DNA of 64,000 nucleotides from Limimaricola sp. G21655-S1 (GTDB lineage: Bacteria; Pseudomonadota; Alphaproteobacteria; Rhodobacterales; Rhodobacteraceae): the NCBI RefSeq assembly GCF_027213785.1, contig NZ_JAPWGO010000001.1, forward strand, positions 418,732-482,731, in the 5' to 3' direction. Within the stretch, counting starts at the first letter, position 1. Each line of letters starts with the position of its first letter. Positions 20,281 through 30,196 of the stretch are shown here, in pieces. The position numbers were made by a program, and so were the translations under genes. Below the pieces are notes generated by a model, which saw only the letters and a list, made by a program, of their open reading frames with translations, was not told the DNA's origin and made no database searches.

Positions 20281-20880
20281 ATGCCTAGGATCGACTACTT
20301 TTTCGCGACGCTGTCGCCTTACGTCTACATCGCGGGAACCCGGCTCGAGGAAATCGCCGCCAAGCACGGGGCCGAAATCTCCTACAAGCCGATGGACGTG
20401 ATGGCGCTGTTTCCACGCTCGGGCGGCCAGCTGCCGAAGGACCGGCATCCGAGCCGGCTCGAATACCGCAAGCAGGAGATGCGGCGTCAGGCCAAGAAGG
20501 CGGGGCTGCCGCTGGTGATGCGGCCCGCCAACTGGCCGACCAACGCCGCGCCCTCGTCCTATGCGATCATCAACGCGCAGCGGGCCGGCGGCGGCGATAT
20601 GGGGCGGCTGGTGCATGCGATCACGCGCTCCTGCTGGGCCGAGGAAAAGGACATCGCGCAGGAGGACGTGATCCGCGAGGCGCTCGAGGAGGCGGGCTTC
20701 GATCCGGATCTGGCCGAGAGCAACCTGATGCTCGCTGCGGATGAATACGCGCAGAACCTCGAAGAGGCGGTGCGGCGCGGCGTCTTCGGCTCGCCCTTCT
20801 ACATCACCGACACCGACGAACGGTTCTGGGGCCAGGACCGGCTGTCGGATCTCGAACTGCACCTGTCGGGAAGGCTCTGA
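20281..20880 (+). CDS. 2-hydroxychromene-2-carboxylate isomerase
   Basis: A 199-residue thioredoxin-fold protein of the DsbA/GST-kappa superfamily. The N-terminus YFFATLSPYVYIAG carries the family's catalytic-position serine (Ser12) instead of a CxxC. FGSPFYITDTDERFWGQDRL near the C-terminus is the cis-Pro and substrate loop. Related isomerases act on glutathione-linked aromatic intermediates in naphthalene breakdown. No aromatic genes lie nearby, so the true substrate may differ. A GGGGAGG site precedes the ATG. Divergent from prs. Confidence 0.85.
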   Translation: MPRIDYFFATLSPYVYIAGTRLEEIAAKHGAEISYKPMDVMALFPRSGGQLPKDRHPSRLEYRKQEMRRQAKKAGLPLVMRPANWPTNAAPSSYAIINAQRAGGGDMGRLVHAITRSCWAEEKDIAQEDVIREALEEAGFDPDLAESNLMLAADEYAQNLEEAVRRGVFGSPFYITDTDERFWGQDRLSDLELHLSGRL

Positions 20881-20910
20881 CGGGGGCGGGGGGCTTCGAC
20901 GGCCCCTCGT

Positions 20911-21957
20911 TCAGCCGAGCAGCGACAGGAATCGCGCGACGCGCTCCTCGCCCAGAGACCAGTCGCAGACCATGCGCGCGGTGAGTCGCTCGGCCGGGTC
21001 GCCCGCCATCGGATCGCCATCCATCACGTAGAAATCGGCGCCGGCCTCGATCAGCCGCCGCAGCGTGGCGCGGGGCAGGGCGACGAAGACGAGATTGGCC
21101 TCGGCCGGATGCAGGATCTCCGCCTCCGGATGGGCGCGCAGCCCCGCCACCAGCTTGTTGCAGGCGGCGTTGGCCCGGCGCGCCAGATCGTGCCAGAGGT
21201 CCCCCGCGAGATAGGCCTCCATCTGCGCCGAGAGAAACCGGTGCTTGGAGAACAAATGCCCGCCGCGCTTGCGGCGCAGCGCGAAATCCGCGGCGAGCGC
21301 CGGGTCGAAGAAAACCGCCGCCTCGACGCCGAGGCAGCCATTCTTGGTGCCGCCGAAGCTCAGCGCGTCGACCCCCGCCTTCCAGGTCATGTCCGCCGGA
21401 GAACAGTCCAGAGCCGCCACGGCGTTGGCGAATCGCGCGCCGTCCATGTGCAGCCGCTGGCCCCGCGCCCGGGCGAGATCGCCAATGGCGCGGATCTGGT
21501 CGAGCGCATAGACGCTGCCGGTCTCGGTCACCTGCGTGATCGAGATCGGGCCGGCCTGCGCGTTGTGGAACGAGCGCGCGCCCACCGGGCCGATCACCCG
21601 GTCGAGCTCTGCCACCGTGATGCGTCCGTCGGGGGCGGGCACGAGGCTGAGCTTGGCGCCGCCGGTATAGAATTCGGGGGCGTTGCCCTCGTCATGCTCG
21701 ATATGCGCATGTTCGGAGCAGAAGACCGCGTCCCAGGGCCTGGCCATGCAGCCGAGGATCAGCGCGTTGGCCGCGGTGCCGGTCGCCACGAGGTGCACCT
21801 CGGCCTGCGGCGCTTCGAAGATCTCGCGGATGCGGGCGCGAACCCGGTCCATCGCGCTTTCCGAGCCATAGGCGCGCTGGTGGCCGTCATTGGCCTTGGC
21901 GATCGCCTCGAGAATCGCGGGATGGGCCGGTCCGGCATTGTCGGAGGCGAACTGCAT
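20911..21957 (-). CDS. Low-specificity L-threonine aldolase family protein
   Basis: A 348-residue fold-type I PLP enzyme of the beta-eliminating lyase/threonine aldolase family. It cleaves threonine or allo-threonine to glycine and acetaldehyde. The PLP lysine is K205 in SFGGTKNGCLG. HLVATGTAANALIL and HMDGARFANAVAALD are family motifs. It is the last gene of a minus-strand run (ribF, YcgN-like, this gene) with a 1-nt TGATG overlap with the YcgN-like gene. Confidence 0.9.
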   Translation of the reverse strand: MQFASDNAGPAHPAILEAIAKANDGHQRAYGSESAMDRVRARIREIFEAPQAEVHLVATGTAANALILGCMARPWDAVFCSEHAHIEHDEGNAPEFYTGGAKLSLVPAPDGRITVAELDRVIGPVGARSFHNAQAGPISITQVTETGSVYALDQIRAIGDLARARGQRLHMDGARFANAVAALDCSPADMTWKAGVDALSFGGTKNGCLGVEAAVFFDPALAADFALRRKRGGHLFSKHRFLSAQMEAYLAGDLWHDLARRANAACNKLVAGLRAHPEAEILHPAEANLVFVALPRATLRRLIEAGADFYVMDGDPMAGDPAERLTARMVCDWSLGEERVARFLSLLG

Positions 21958-22397
21958 CAGACGGGTTCCTCGATGATGTGGTCTTCCCAGTCGTCGTCAT
22001 CGACCTGGGTTTCCGGCACGGTACGGCCCGCCATCGAAACCCCGGCGCGGTGAACCGCTTCTCGGTCGCCCGAGATCAGGTGGTGCCAGTCATGGAGCGG
22101 CCGGCCCTCGGCGCGCAGCCTGTAGGCGCAGGTGGCGGGTAGCCAATACATCGTCTCGGCGATCTTCTCGGGCGTCAGCACGATGCATTCGGGCACGTAT
22201 TTGTGCCGCGTCGCGTATTTCGTGCACAGGCAGGTGGCACCGTCGAGCAGGCGGCAGGCGACGCGGGTCAGCGCCACCTCTCCGGTGTCCTCGTCCTCGA
22301 TCTTGTTGAGGCAGCACTTGCCGCAGCCGTCGCAGAGCGCCTCCCATTCCTTGCGGTCCAGCTGTTCGAGCGGCAGTTCCCAGAACCTGTCACGCAT
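21957..22397 (-). CDS. YcgN-family cysteine cluster protein (UPF0260)
   Basis: A 146-residue protein with a CxxCxxCC cluster (CDGCGKCC, about 22-29) and further Cys (ACRLLDGATCLCTKY, ECIVL, TCAYRL). This is the cysteine pattern of YcgN/UPF0260 proteins, which are predicted to bind metal. The function is undefined. The start overlaps the end of ribF by 8 nt and the stop overlaps the aldolase start, indicating translational coupling of the three genes. Confidence 0.85.
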   Translation of the reverse strand: MRDRFWELPLEQLDRKEWEALCDGCGKCCLNKIEDEDTGEVALTRVACRLLDGATCLCTKYATRHKYVPECIVLTPEKIAETMYWLPATCAYRLRAEGRPLHDWHHLISGDREAVHRAGVSMAGRTVPETQVDDDDWEDHIIEEPV

Positions 22398-23328
22398 CGG
22401 CCAATACCTTCCGGGCGCGGGCGCAGTCCGCGTCCATCTGGGCGATCAGCGCGTCGAGACCGTCGAACTTCTCCTCGCCGCGCAGATACTCGACCAGCGC
22501 CACCGAGATCTCGGCGCCGTAGAGATCGCCCTTGAAGTCGAACAGGAAGGTTTCGCAATTCGGGTGGTTCTCGCCGAACATCGGGCGCACGCCGATCGAG
22601 GCGGCGCCATCATAGCTGCCGGCATGCGGCCCGGTGAGCACGTCGACCTTGACCGCGTAGACGCCGAAGCGCGGCAGGTGCAGCCCGTCGATGGTCATGT
22701 TGGCGGTCGGAAAGCCCAGCTCGCGGCCGCGCTTCTCGCCATGGATCACCTCGCCCTCGAGCCGGTGCAGGTGCCCGAGCATGGCGGCGGCGTCGCGCGC
22801 TCGGCCCTCGGTCAGGGCGCGGCGGATCGCGGTCGAACTGACCTCGCCCGCATCGAGCGCCACCAGCGGCGAGACGGTGACGCCGAAGCCGTGTTCACGA
22901 CCCAGTGCCTCCAGCATCGCGGCATCGCCGGCGCGCCCCTTGCCGAAGCGGAAATCGGCGCCGATCACGACATGGCGCAGACCGAGACCCTTCGCGATCA
23001 CGTCGCGGGCGAAGGCGTCCGGCGTCAGCGCCGCGAGCGCGGCATCGAAACGCAGCTCGAACAGCCGCTCGACGCCGATCTTCTCCAGCCGATGCGCCCG
23101 TGCGGTCCGGTTCATCAGCCGGAAGGGCGGCGCCTCGGGGGCGAAATACTCACGCGGATGCGGCTCGAAGGTCATCACCCCCAAAGGCGCGCCGAGACGC
23201 GCGGCTTCGGTGCGGGCCAGGTCGATGACCGCCCGGTGGCCGAGATGCACGCCGTCGAAATTGCCGATCGCGGCAGCGGCGCCCCGGTCGGTGGCGGGGA
23301 TGTCGGTGAAGTCGCTCAGGATGCGCAT
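22390..23328 (-). CDS. ribF: Bifunctional riboflavin kinase/FAD synthetase
   Basis: A 312-residue enzyme making FMN and then FAD from riboflavin. The N-terminal nucleotidyltransferase domain shows IGNFDGVHLGHRAV, FEPHPREYF and the late VSSTAIRRAL. The C-terminal flavokinase domain shows GEVIHGEKRGRELGFPTANM. The start at 23328 (MRILSDF) matches the family; an upstream ATG 12 codons earlier does not. First gene of a coupled three-gene run. No FMN riboswitch is seen. Confidence 0.95.
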   Translation of the reverse strand: MRILSDFTDIPATDRGAAAAIGNFDGVHLGHRAVIDLARTEAARLGAPLGVMTFEPHPREYFAPEAPPFRLMNRTARAHRLEKIGVERLFELRFDAALAALTPDAFARDVIAKGLGLRHVVIGADFRFGKGRAGDAAMLEALGREHGFGVTVSPLVALDAGEVSSTAIRRALTEGRARDAAAMLGHLHRLEGEVIHGEKRGRELGFPTANMTIDGLHLPRFGVYAVKVDVLTGPHAGSYDGAASIGVRPMFGENHPNCETFLFDFKGDLYGAEISVALVEYLRGEEKFDGLDALIAQMDADCARARKVLADA

Positions 23329-23388
23329 GGCGCCCTGCGTAGCGGCGGGGCGGGGCGCACGCAAGCGGGGCGCGCGCCGCCGCTCATC

Positions 23389-24267
23389 TCAGCGCAGGAA
23401 GCCCATCGCATAGGCCGGAGCCTGCCGCTCTTCGCGAAGATGCGCCTCGAGCCGGTCGGCATCGGGCTGGCCGCCCGGCGCGGTGCCGGTCTCCTCGGCC
23501 GAGAGGCCGCCGGTGATGAACAGCGCGTCGAGCCCGGCGCCCGCCGCACCGGACACATCGGTCTGCGGACCGTCTCCGATGCAGATGATGCGGTCGTCGG
23601 CGATATCGGGATCGATCTCGGCCAGCCGGCGCCGCGCCAGATCGTAGATCGGCGCGTGCGGCTTGCCGAAATAGAGGCTCTCGCCGCCCATCTCAGTATA
23701 GAGCCGCGCCAGCGCGCCCGCGCACCAGACCCGCTCGTCGCCGCGATCGACGATGATGTCGGGATTGGCGCAGAGCAGCTTCAGCCCGCGCGCGATCGCC
23801 TGCTCGAATTGAGGGCGGTAGACGTCGGGCTCGGCGTGCTCGTCCTCGGGGCCGCAGCAGACGATGCCTTCGGCCTTGTCGAGATCGGTGCGGGTGACCG
23901 GGACCGGGTCCTTGATGATCTTCAGCGGCTCGAAGAAGGCCTCGTCGCGTTCGTCGCCGATGAACCAGACCTTTTCGCCGACCACGCCCTCATACATAGC
24001 GGCGCGGGCCGAATCGCCGGAGCTGGCGATCGAATCCCAGCAGTCGCGCGGCACGCCGAGACCCTCGATCTGGCCCTCGACGGAGGCGCGCGGGCGCGGC
24101 GAGTTGGTGACCAGGATCACCTTGCCGCCGGCCGCGCGAAAGCCGCGCATCGCGGCGACCGCGGCCTCGTGAGCCCGCACGCCGTCATGCATGCAGCCCC
24201 ACAGGTCGACGAAGGCGGCGTCGTAATCGCCCGAGATCGCGGCGAAGCTCTCGATGATCCTGGTCAT
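23389..24267 (-). CDS. HAD-IIA family hydrolase (TIGR01459)
   Basis: A 292-residue haloacid dehalogenase-like phosphatase. Motif I is FVDLWGCMHDG (the first Asp is the nucleophile; the usual second Asp position is Gly-Cys-Met). Motif II is LVTNSPR, and the late IICIGDGPQTDVSGAAGAGLDALFITGG provides motifs III/IV. It belongs to the IIA subclass with a large cap between motifs II and III. The usual DxDGT-type motif I reads DLWGC here, which is characteristic of the TIGR01459 group. Substrate unknown. It lies 5 nt after ppaC and is probably cotranscribed. Confidence 0.85.
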   Translation of the reverse strand: MTRIIESFAAISGDYDAAFVDLWGCMHDGVRAHEAAVAAMRGFRAAGGKVILVTNSPRPRASVEGQIEGLGVPRDCWDSIASSGDSARAAMYEGVVGEKVWFIGDERDEAFFEPLKIIKDPVPVTRTDLDKAEGIVCCGPEDEHAEPDVYRPQFEQAIARGLKLLCANPDIIVDRGDERVWCAGALARLYTEMGGESLYFGKPHAPIYDLARRRLAEIDPDIADDRIICIGDGPQTDVSGAAGAGLDALFITGGLSAEETGTAPGGQPDADRLEAHLREERQAPAYAMGFLR

Positions 24268-24272
24268 GCGCC

Positions 24273-25190
24273 TCAGACCTTCAACACGGGGATGATCTGC
24301 TTCTTGCGGCTCATCACGCCGGGCAGCACGACGCTGTCGCCTTCGATGGTCGCGTCGAAGCTCTTCTCGGCGATCGCCTTTACCGTGTCGTTGGGGATCA
24401 GCATCGTCGCCTGCTCGGCGAGGATGTCGACCACGAAGAGGAGCACCTCGTCGGCACCGTCCTCGGCCGCGACCTTGGGCATCGCCTCGAGCAGCGCCGC
24501 CTTTCGCGACAGCACCTGATCGGGCGAGGTCGTCTCGAGCACCGAGACGCGCAGCTTCTTGCCCTCGACGGTGGTCTCCTTGCTGTCCATGCGCAGCAGC
24601 TCGGCCTCGGAGAAGGCCGAAACGTCGGATTTGGCGGCGAACATCTCGGCCGCGTAGTCCGAAACGTCGAGGCCGAGGTCGGCAGCGAGGCGCTCGGCCA
24701 GCGCCTGATCGGCCGGGGTGGTGGTGGGCGAGCGGAATTCCAGCGTGTCCGACAGGATGCAGGACAGCATCAGCCCCTTGATGCCCTCGGGCATCTCGGT
24801 GGCGACGTGACCCATCAGGTCGTGCATGATGGTGGCGGTGCAGGCCAGCGGCTTGATGGTGATGTCGATCGGGCCCTTGGTCTCGAGGCCGCCGAACAGC
24901 TTGTGGTGGTCGATGATCGCGGTGATGTCGGCCTTGTTGATCGAGGCGGGCAGCTCGGCGGGGTTGTTGGTGTCGACGATGACGACCTTCTGGCCCTCTT
25001 CGACGTCGTCGATGATCTGCGGCAGTTCGAAGCCCCAGCGCTCGGCCACGAATTTCGCCTCGGTGTTGGGCTCGCCCAGGAGCCGGGCCTCGGCGGACTG
25101 GCCGCGCTGCGACAGGTACCAGGCCCAGATGAGCGGCGAGCCGGTCGAATCGGTGTCGGGCGCCTTGTGGCCGAAGACGAGCGTGGTCAT
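24273..25190 (-). CDS. ppaC: Manganese-dependent inorganic pyrophosphatase
   Basis: A 305-residue DHH-family (family II) pyrophosphatase. Metal ligands are readable: H8, D12 and D14 (GHKAPDTDS), D73 (IVDTNN) and the DHH at 94-96. The C-terminal DHHA2 domain ends with the substrate-binding SRKKQIIP from residue 294. It hydrolyses PPi to drive biosynthesis. Family II is less common in proteobacteria than family I but occurs in Rhodobacterales. First gene of a pair with the HAD hydrolase. Confidence 0.95.
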   Translation of the reverse strand: MTTLVFGHKAPDTDSTGSPLIWAWYLSQRGQSAEARLLGEPNTEAKFVAERWGFELPQIIDDVEEGQKVVIVDTNNPAELPASINKADITAIIDHHKLFGGLETKGPIDITIKPLACTATIMHDLMGHVATEMPEGIKGLMLSCILSDTLEFRSPTTTPADQALAERLAADLGLDVSDYAAEMFAAKSDVSAFSEAELLRMDSKETTVEGKKLRVSVLETTSPDQVLSRKAALLEAMPKVAAEDGADEVLLFVVDILAEQATMLIPNDTVKAIAEKSFDATIEGDSVVLPGVMSRKKQIIPVLKV

Positions 25191-25304
25191 GGGGAAATCC
25201 TTCGGAGAGATACGGGTGAACGGGTCGCGCGCCTTATAGGCAGGGGCACGAGGCTTGTCACCCGCCCGGAGGTCCGCCGGCGAGAGGGGTAGCGCATCGG
25301 GGGA

Positions 25305-25332
25305 GGGGCGGCGCGATGATCCGCGCCGCCCC
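25305..25332 (-). terminator. GC-rich hairpin after the small ORF
   Basis: A perfect 11-bp stem, GGGGCGGCGCG and CGCGCCGCCCC, with a 6-nt loop. It begins 6 nt after the stop of the small minus-strand gene and lies before the ppaC region. No T-tract follows, so it may be a factor-dependent terminator or a stability hairpin. Confidence 0.45.
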
Positions 25333-25338
25333 CATGTG

Positions 25339-25590
25339 TCACCGCACGGGCTCCGTCATCGGCCTGCGGCTCACCAGCGCCCGCAGGCGCGGCCAGATGC
25401 CGCCCGCCGTGGCGCGGGCCGCCGGGGGATCGTCTTTTGCGGCACGCAGCAGGGCCAGACCGGTGCCGGTATGCGGCATCTCCAGGTCGAGCCGGGCGGG
25501 CCCGCCGCGCCGGACCCGGGGGCGCTCTTCCCACGGGGCGGGGCTGTCGGGCTGGGCACGGTGATCGATGATGTAGAAGGGCGGATGCAT
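25339..25590 (-). CDS. Small basic protein, unknown function
   Basis: An 83-residue protein beginning MHPPFYIIDHRAQPDS, rich in Arg and Pro. A short conserved-looking helix (LDLEMPHTGTGLALLRAAKD) is followed by a basic tail. I do not recognise a family. AAGGA lies 8 nt before the ATG and a strong hairpin sits just after the stop, which together argue for a real gene. The frame is open further upstream, but that part reads as low-complexity. It is encoded divergently from groES across about 670 bp. Confidence 0.6.
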   Translation of the reverse strand: MHPPFYIIDHRAQPDSPAPWEERPRVRRGGPARLDLEMPHTGTGLALLRAAKDDPPAARATAGGIWPRLRALVSRRPMTEPVR

Positions 25591-26144
25591 GGGATGTTCC
25601 TTTTCATCCTTGGGTTGAGTTTTCGGACATGGCTCGGCCGTGTCCGGGGTGGTGCGGCCACGTCTCTCCCGGCCGGTGGCGCGGGTCGCGCCGCCGGGGC
25701 GGGATGAAGGGTCGCTTGCGGGTCTCGCCCTAAAGCGGGGAGGCGCGCGGGTGGTGGAGGATCGCCGCGCCGCTGCCCGCATGCGCAAGCATGCCGGATC
25801 GCGGCCGCCCAAGGACGGCGCAATACGGCAGGGTCTGGCGCGATGCGCGTCGCACGGGGCGACGGGTGGCGGCGGTCGAGCGATCGACCACGTCAATACG
25901 GGGGGTCATGGACTAAGCCCTGGAACTGGTAAAATCGACGGGCGGAGGCGGGGGCGAGCCGGCCATCCGCGACAGGCGGCGGCGCGGCGTTCAGCCGTGA
26001 GAGAGATATCCTCGAGTCATAAGCCGCCCTCCCGATCCGGGGTTGTCCTGACGGCATCATGCACGAAGACGCCGTTCTGAGAAGCCCCTTTTTCAGGTTT
26101 CTCGTGCGCGCGTCCGAGGCGTGACATTTCCGCGTCGCGAGGCG
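25591..26144. other. 554-bp stretch with no supported gene
   Basis: I find no convincing CDS here. A minus-strand reading frame at 25893-26189 would start inside the CIRCE element and has no ribosome site. One imperfect 8-bp hairpin with a T-rich loop is present at 26079-26103. The rest probably holds the promoter of the small minus-strand gene and upstream groES regulatory DNA. Confidence 0.5.
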
Positions 26145-26145
26145 C

Positions 26146-26174
26146 TTGACAGCTCCGTGAGCCCTGCTTACCTC
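26146..26174 (+). promoter_or_regulatory. groES promoter (-35/-10)
   Basis: TTGACA at 26146-26151 is followed after 17 nt by TACCTC at 26169-26174. The -35 is a perfect sigma-70 match and the extended CTTG start also fits alphaproteobacterial heat-shock (RpoH) promoters. Initiation would fall at or just before the CIRCE element, as expected for repressor control. Confidence 0.65.
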
Positions 26175-26182
26175 TCTCGTCG

Positions 26183-26209
26183 TTGGCACTCACCGACAGG
26201 GAGTGCTAA
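26183..26209. promoter_or_regulatory. CIRCE operator (HrcA binding site)
   Basis: TTGGCACTC-N9-GAGTGCTAA matches the CIRCE consensus TTAGCACTC-N9-GAGTGCTAA with one change in the left arm. It lies 9 nt past the -10 and 51 nt before groES. HrcA bound here would repress groESL until heat shock. Confidence 0.93.
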
Positions 26210-26259
26210 TGCCTCTTCCGGGGGCATGGGAACATACATACTGCTGAGGAGCTGCAGAG

Positions 26260-26547
26260 ATGGCATTCAAACCGCTTCACGACCGGGTCCTGGTGCGTCG
26301 CGTCGAGGGCGAAGAGAAGACCAAGGGCGGTCTGATCATCCCCGACAACGCCAAGGAAAAGCCGGCCGAGGGCGAAGTGATCGCCTGTGGCGACGGCGCC
26401 CGCAAGGACAATGGCGAGCTGATCGCGATGGCCGTCAAGGAAGGCGATCGCGTCCTGTTCGGCAAGTGGTCCGGCACCGAGGTCACCGTCAACGGCGAAG
26501 AGCTGCTGATCATGAAGGAAAGCGACATTCTCGGCATCATCGCCTGA
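26260..26547 (+). CDS. groES: Co-chaperonin GroES
   Basis: A 95-residue 10-kDa chaperonin cap subunit. Motifs: [12 protein letters not shown] at the N-terminus, the mobile loop [23 protein letters not shown], and the C-terminal [21 protein letters not shown] precedes the ATG. Transcription is under CIRCE control with groEL 48 nt downstream. Confidence 0.98.
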   Translation: MAFKPLHDRVLVRRVEGEEKTKGGLIIPDNAKEKPAEGEVIACGDGARKDNGELIAMAVKEGDRVLFGKWSGTEVTVNGEELLIMKESDILGIIA

Positions 26548-26559
26548 GACCCACGCTGA

Positions 26560-28245
<1,686 letters not shown>

Positions 28246-28275
28246 TCTGCCGCGATCCACACCGATCGTTACGGG

Positions 28276-28302
28276 AAAGGGGGCTCTTCGGAGCCCCCTT
28301 TT
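28276..28302 (+). terminator. groESL intrinsic terminator
   Basis: An 11-bp perfect stem, AAAGGGGGCTC and GAGCCCCCTTT, capped by a TTCG tetraloop and ending in TTTT. The A-tract/T-tract symmetry means it may also end the convergent GFA transcript, whose stop lies at 28309. Confidence 0.92.
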
Positions 28303-28308
28303 GCGCTT

Positions 28309-28776
28309 TCAGGCCCCGGGCCCGGCCTGCGCCTGCACGAATTCCGCCATCAGCGCCTCGTAGCGCTCCACCGGTGGAAACCCCTCGAAGCGGTGCCGCG
28401 CTGGGGTCTCGGCCCAGGCCAGCTTCTCGCGCGTCATGGTTTCGACGAAGGGCGCGAACCAGGAGGCGTCGTCGAACATGGTGGGGCGGACATTCACGAA
28501 GGGCATCTCGTCGAAGCGGGTGAACATCCAGCTCATGCAGCGCGGGCAGAAATGGTGGCGCTGCTGCGGATCGTGCATCCCGCCGATCACCGGTTCGCCT
28601 TGGATCACCTCGAAGCCCTCGGCCGGGACCATCGCGGTAAGCGAATAGGCGCTTCCGGTCATCTTCTGGCAGCCGGTGCAGTGGCACGCCGCCGTCATCA
28701 GCGGCAGCGCGGTGATCCGGATGCGGGTGGCGCCGCACCGGCAGGCGCCGTCGAGCGGGAGCGTCGGTTGCATCAT
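28309..28776 (-). CDS. GFA-family (glutathione-dependent formaldehyde-activating-like) protein
   Basis: A 155-residue zinc-binding protein of the GFA/CENP-V fold. Cys pattern: CRCG at about 12-15, CHCTGC at 31-36, and CPRC at about 77-80. S-(hydroxymethyl)glutathione synthase activity is proven for only some members. The start at 28776 has GGAAGGA upstream; the frame extends far upstream only because of antisense openness. No glutathione or formaldehyde genes are adjacent, although a Zn-dependent dehydrogenase lies 3 kb away. Confidence 0.85.
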   Translation of the reverse strand: MMQPTLPLDGACRCGATRIRITALPLMTAACHCTGCQKMTGSAYSLTAMVPAEGFEVIQGEPVIGGMHDPQQRHHFCPRCMSWMFTRFDEMPFVNVRPTMFDDASWFAPFVETMTREKLAWAETPARHRFEGFPPVERYEALMAEFVQAQAGPGA

Positions 28777-28935
28777 CTTGCCGGGTCCTTCCTGTCGCGG
28801 GGCGAGCCTAGCGCGGCCCCGAAGCCGCGCGAAGCCCCTGCCGCCGCACGGCCGCCTGACCGACTGCCCTTGCCCCTGCTGCATGCGCACGGCATGGATT
28901 GCGCGGCCCGACAGTCCGGACCGATGGGAGACCCC

Positions 28936-29682
28936 ATGCTGTTCTTCGTCACGATCACCATCTCGGGCCTGCTTGCCGGCGCGCTCAACGCGGTCGCCGG
29001 TGGCGGCACCTTCCTGACCTTCCCGGCGCTGGTCTGGCTTGGCGTCCCGCCGATCATGGCCAACGCCACCGCCACCATCGGCGCGCTGCCGGGCTATGCC
29101 AGCTCGGCCTGGGGCTACCGCTCGGATGTCAGCGCCGAGGGCACGCTGGGGTTGCGCGCGATCGTGGGGCTGGGGGCACTGGGCGGCCTTCTGGGGGCGG
29201 GGCTGCTCCTCGTGACGCCGGGCGCGGTGTTCGAGGGGCTGGTGCCGTGGCTGCTGCTCGTCGCCACCGTGCTGTTCGCCACCGGGCCGCGGGTTCTGGC
29301 CTTCGTGCGGGCGCGCGGCTTCGGCCCGGCGGGCCCGGTGCTGTCGGGGGCGGCGGTGCTCGCCGTGTCGATCTATGGCGGCTATTTCAACGGTGGACTG
29401 GGCATCCTGCTCCTGGCGATGCTCGGGCTGATCGGCTTCGTGAATCTGCACGGCATGAACGGGCTCAAGGTGCTGCTCTCGGCGGTGCTGTCGCTGGTCT
29501 CGGCGGCGGCCTATGCCGCGGCTGGGCTGATCGACTGGGACGCGGCGCTGATCATGGCGGTGGCGACGACGATCGGCGGCTATCTGGGCGCGCGCGGCGC
29601 CAAGCTCATCCGCATGGACCATCTGCGCATCGGCATTACCGGCGTCGGTCTGGTGATGACGCTGCTGTTCTTCGCGCTCTAG
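28936..29682 (+). CDS. TauE/SafE-family membrane permease
   Basis: A 248-residue protein with about eight hydrophobic segments. It shows the family's N-terminal motif AGALNAVAGGGTFLTFPALVWLGVPP and the repeated second-half GGYFNGGLGILLLAMLG. Family members export sulfite, sulfoacetate or other small organic anions. The ATG at 28936 has GGGAG 5 nt upstream, better placed than the ATG four codons earlier. Its stop shares a CTAG with the convergent Nudix gene (4-nt overlap). Confidence 0.88.
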   Translation: MLFFVTITISGLLAGALNAVAGGGTFLTFPALVWLGVPPIMANATATIGALPGYASSAWGYRSDVSAEGTLGLRAIVGLGALGGLLGAGLLLVTPGAVFEGLVPWLLLVATVLFATGPRVLAFVRARGFGPAGPVLSGAAVLAVSIYGGYFNGGLGILLLAMLGLIGFVNLHGMNGLKVLLSAVLSLVSAAAYAAAGLIDWDAALIMAVATTIGGYLGARGAKLIRMDHLRIGITGVGLVMTLLFFAL

Positions 29683-30125
29683 AGCAGGATCGGCTCGAGC
29701 GGGTCGTAGCCCGGCGCGTCTCCGTCCTCCCAGGCGACGGCGGCGAGGCTGTCGGGCTTGACCCTGAGCCCGGCCATCTCGGCGCGCGTGACCCAGCGGC
29801 GATGGCTCACCACCCCCTCGGGATCGACCCAGTCGCCATGCGGATCGCCCGAGACCAGTGCGCAGCGGAAGTAGAGATCGACCTGATGGAAGCCGCGCCG
29901 CTGGTGGTGGAACTCGTTGACGAGACAGGGCGCGCCCACCGCGACCTCCAACCCGCATTCCTCGCGCAGTTCGCGCGCGAGGTTGTCGGGCAGCGAGGCG
30001 TGCGGCTCGACGCCGCCGCCCGGCGCGCACCACAGATCGTCGCGGCCCCTGTAGGCATTGACCAGAAGCAGGCGGTTCTCGCGCATCAGGATCGCGCGCA
30101 CGGCGAGGCGGACGGGGGATGTCAT
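29679..30125 (-). CDS. Nudix hydrolase
   Basis: A 148-residue Nudix-fold protein that would hydrolyse a nucleoside diphosphate linked to another group. The Nudix box reads [24 protein letters not shown]. The REUxEExGU half is intact (RELREECGL), but the Glu expected seven residues before it is Ala. The main metal-binding glutamates remain, so it is probably still active. Convergent with the TauE/SafE gene. Confidence 0.85.
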   Translation of the reverse strand: MTSPVRLAVRAILMRENRLLLVNAYRGRDDLWCAPGGGVEPHASLPDNLARELREECGLEVAVGAPCLVNEFHHQRRGFHQVDLYFRCALVSGDPHGDWVDPEGVVSHRRWVTRAEMAGLRVKPDSLAAVAWEDGDAPGYDPLEPILL

Positions 30126-30196
30126 GGCGCGACCATGGCCGTGGCGGCGGGCGCAGGCAAGACCGGCCTGTGCGCGGCGGTCGCGCCACCTATCTG

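Noticed and set aside
25305..25332. Possible riboswitch upstream of ppaC
   Set aside because: The hairpin lies after the small ORF and is a simple stem; no multi-helix aptamer or known consensus is visible.
25893..26189. Minus-strand 98-residue ORF upstream of groES
   Set aside because: Its start lies inside the CIRCE element, there is no ribosome site, and composition shifts along its length; the groES promoter explains the region.
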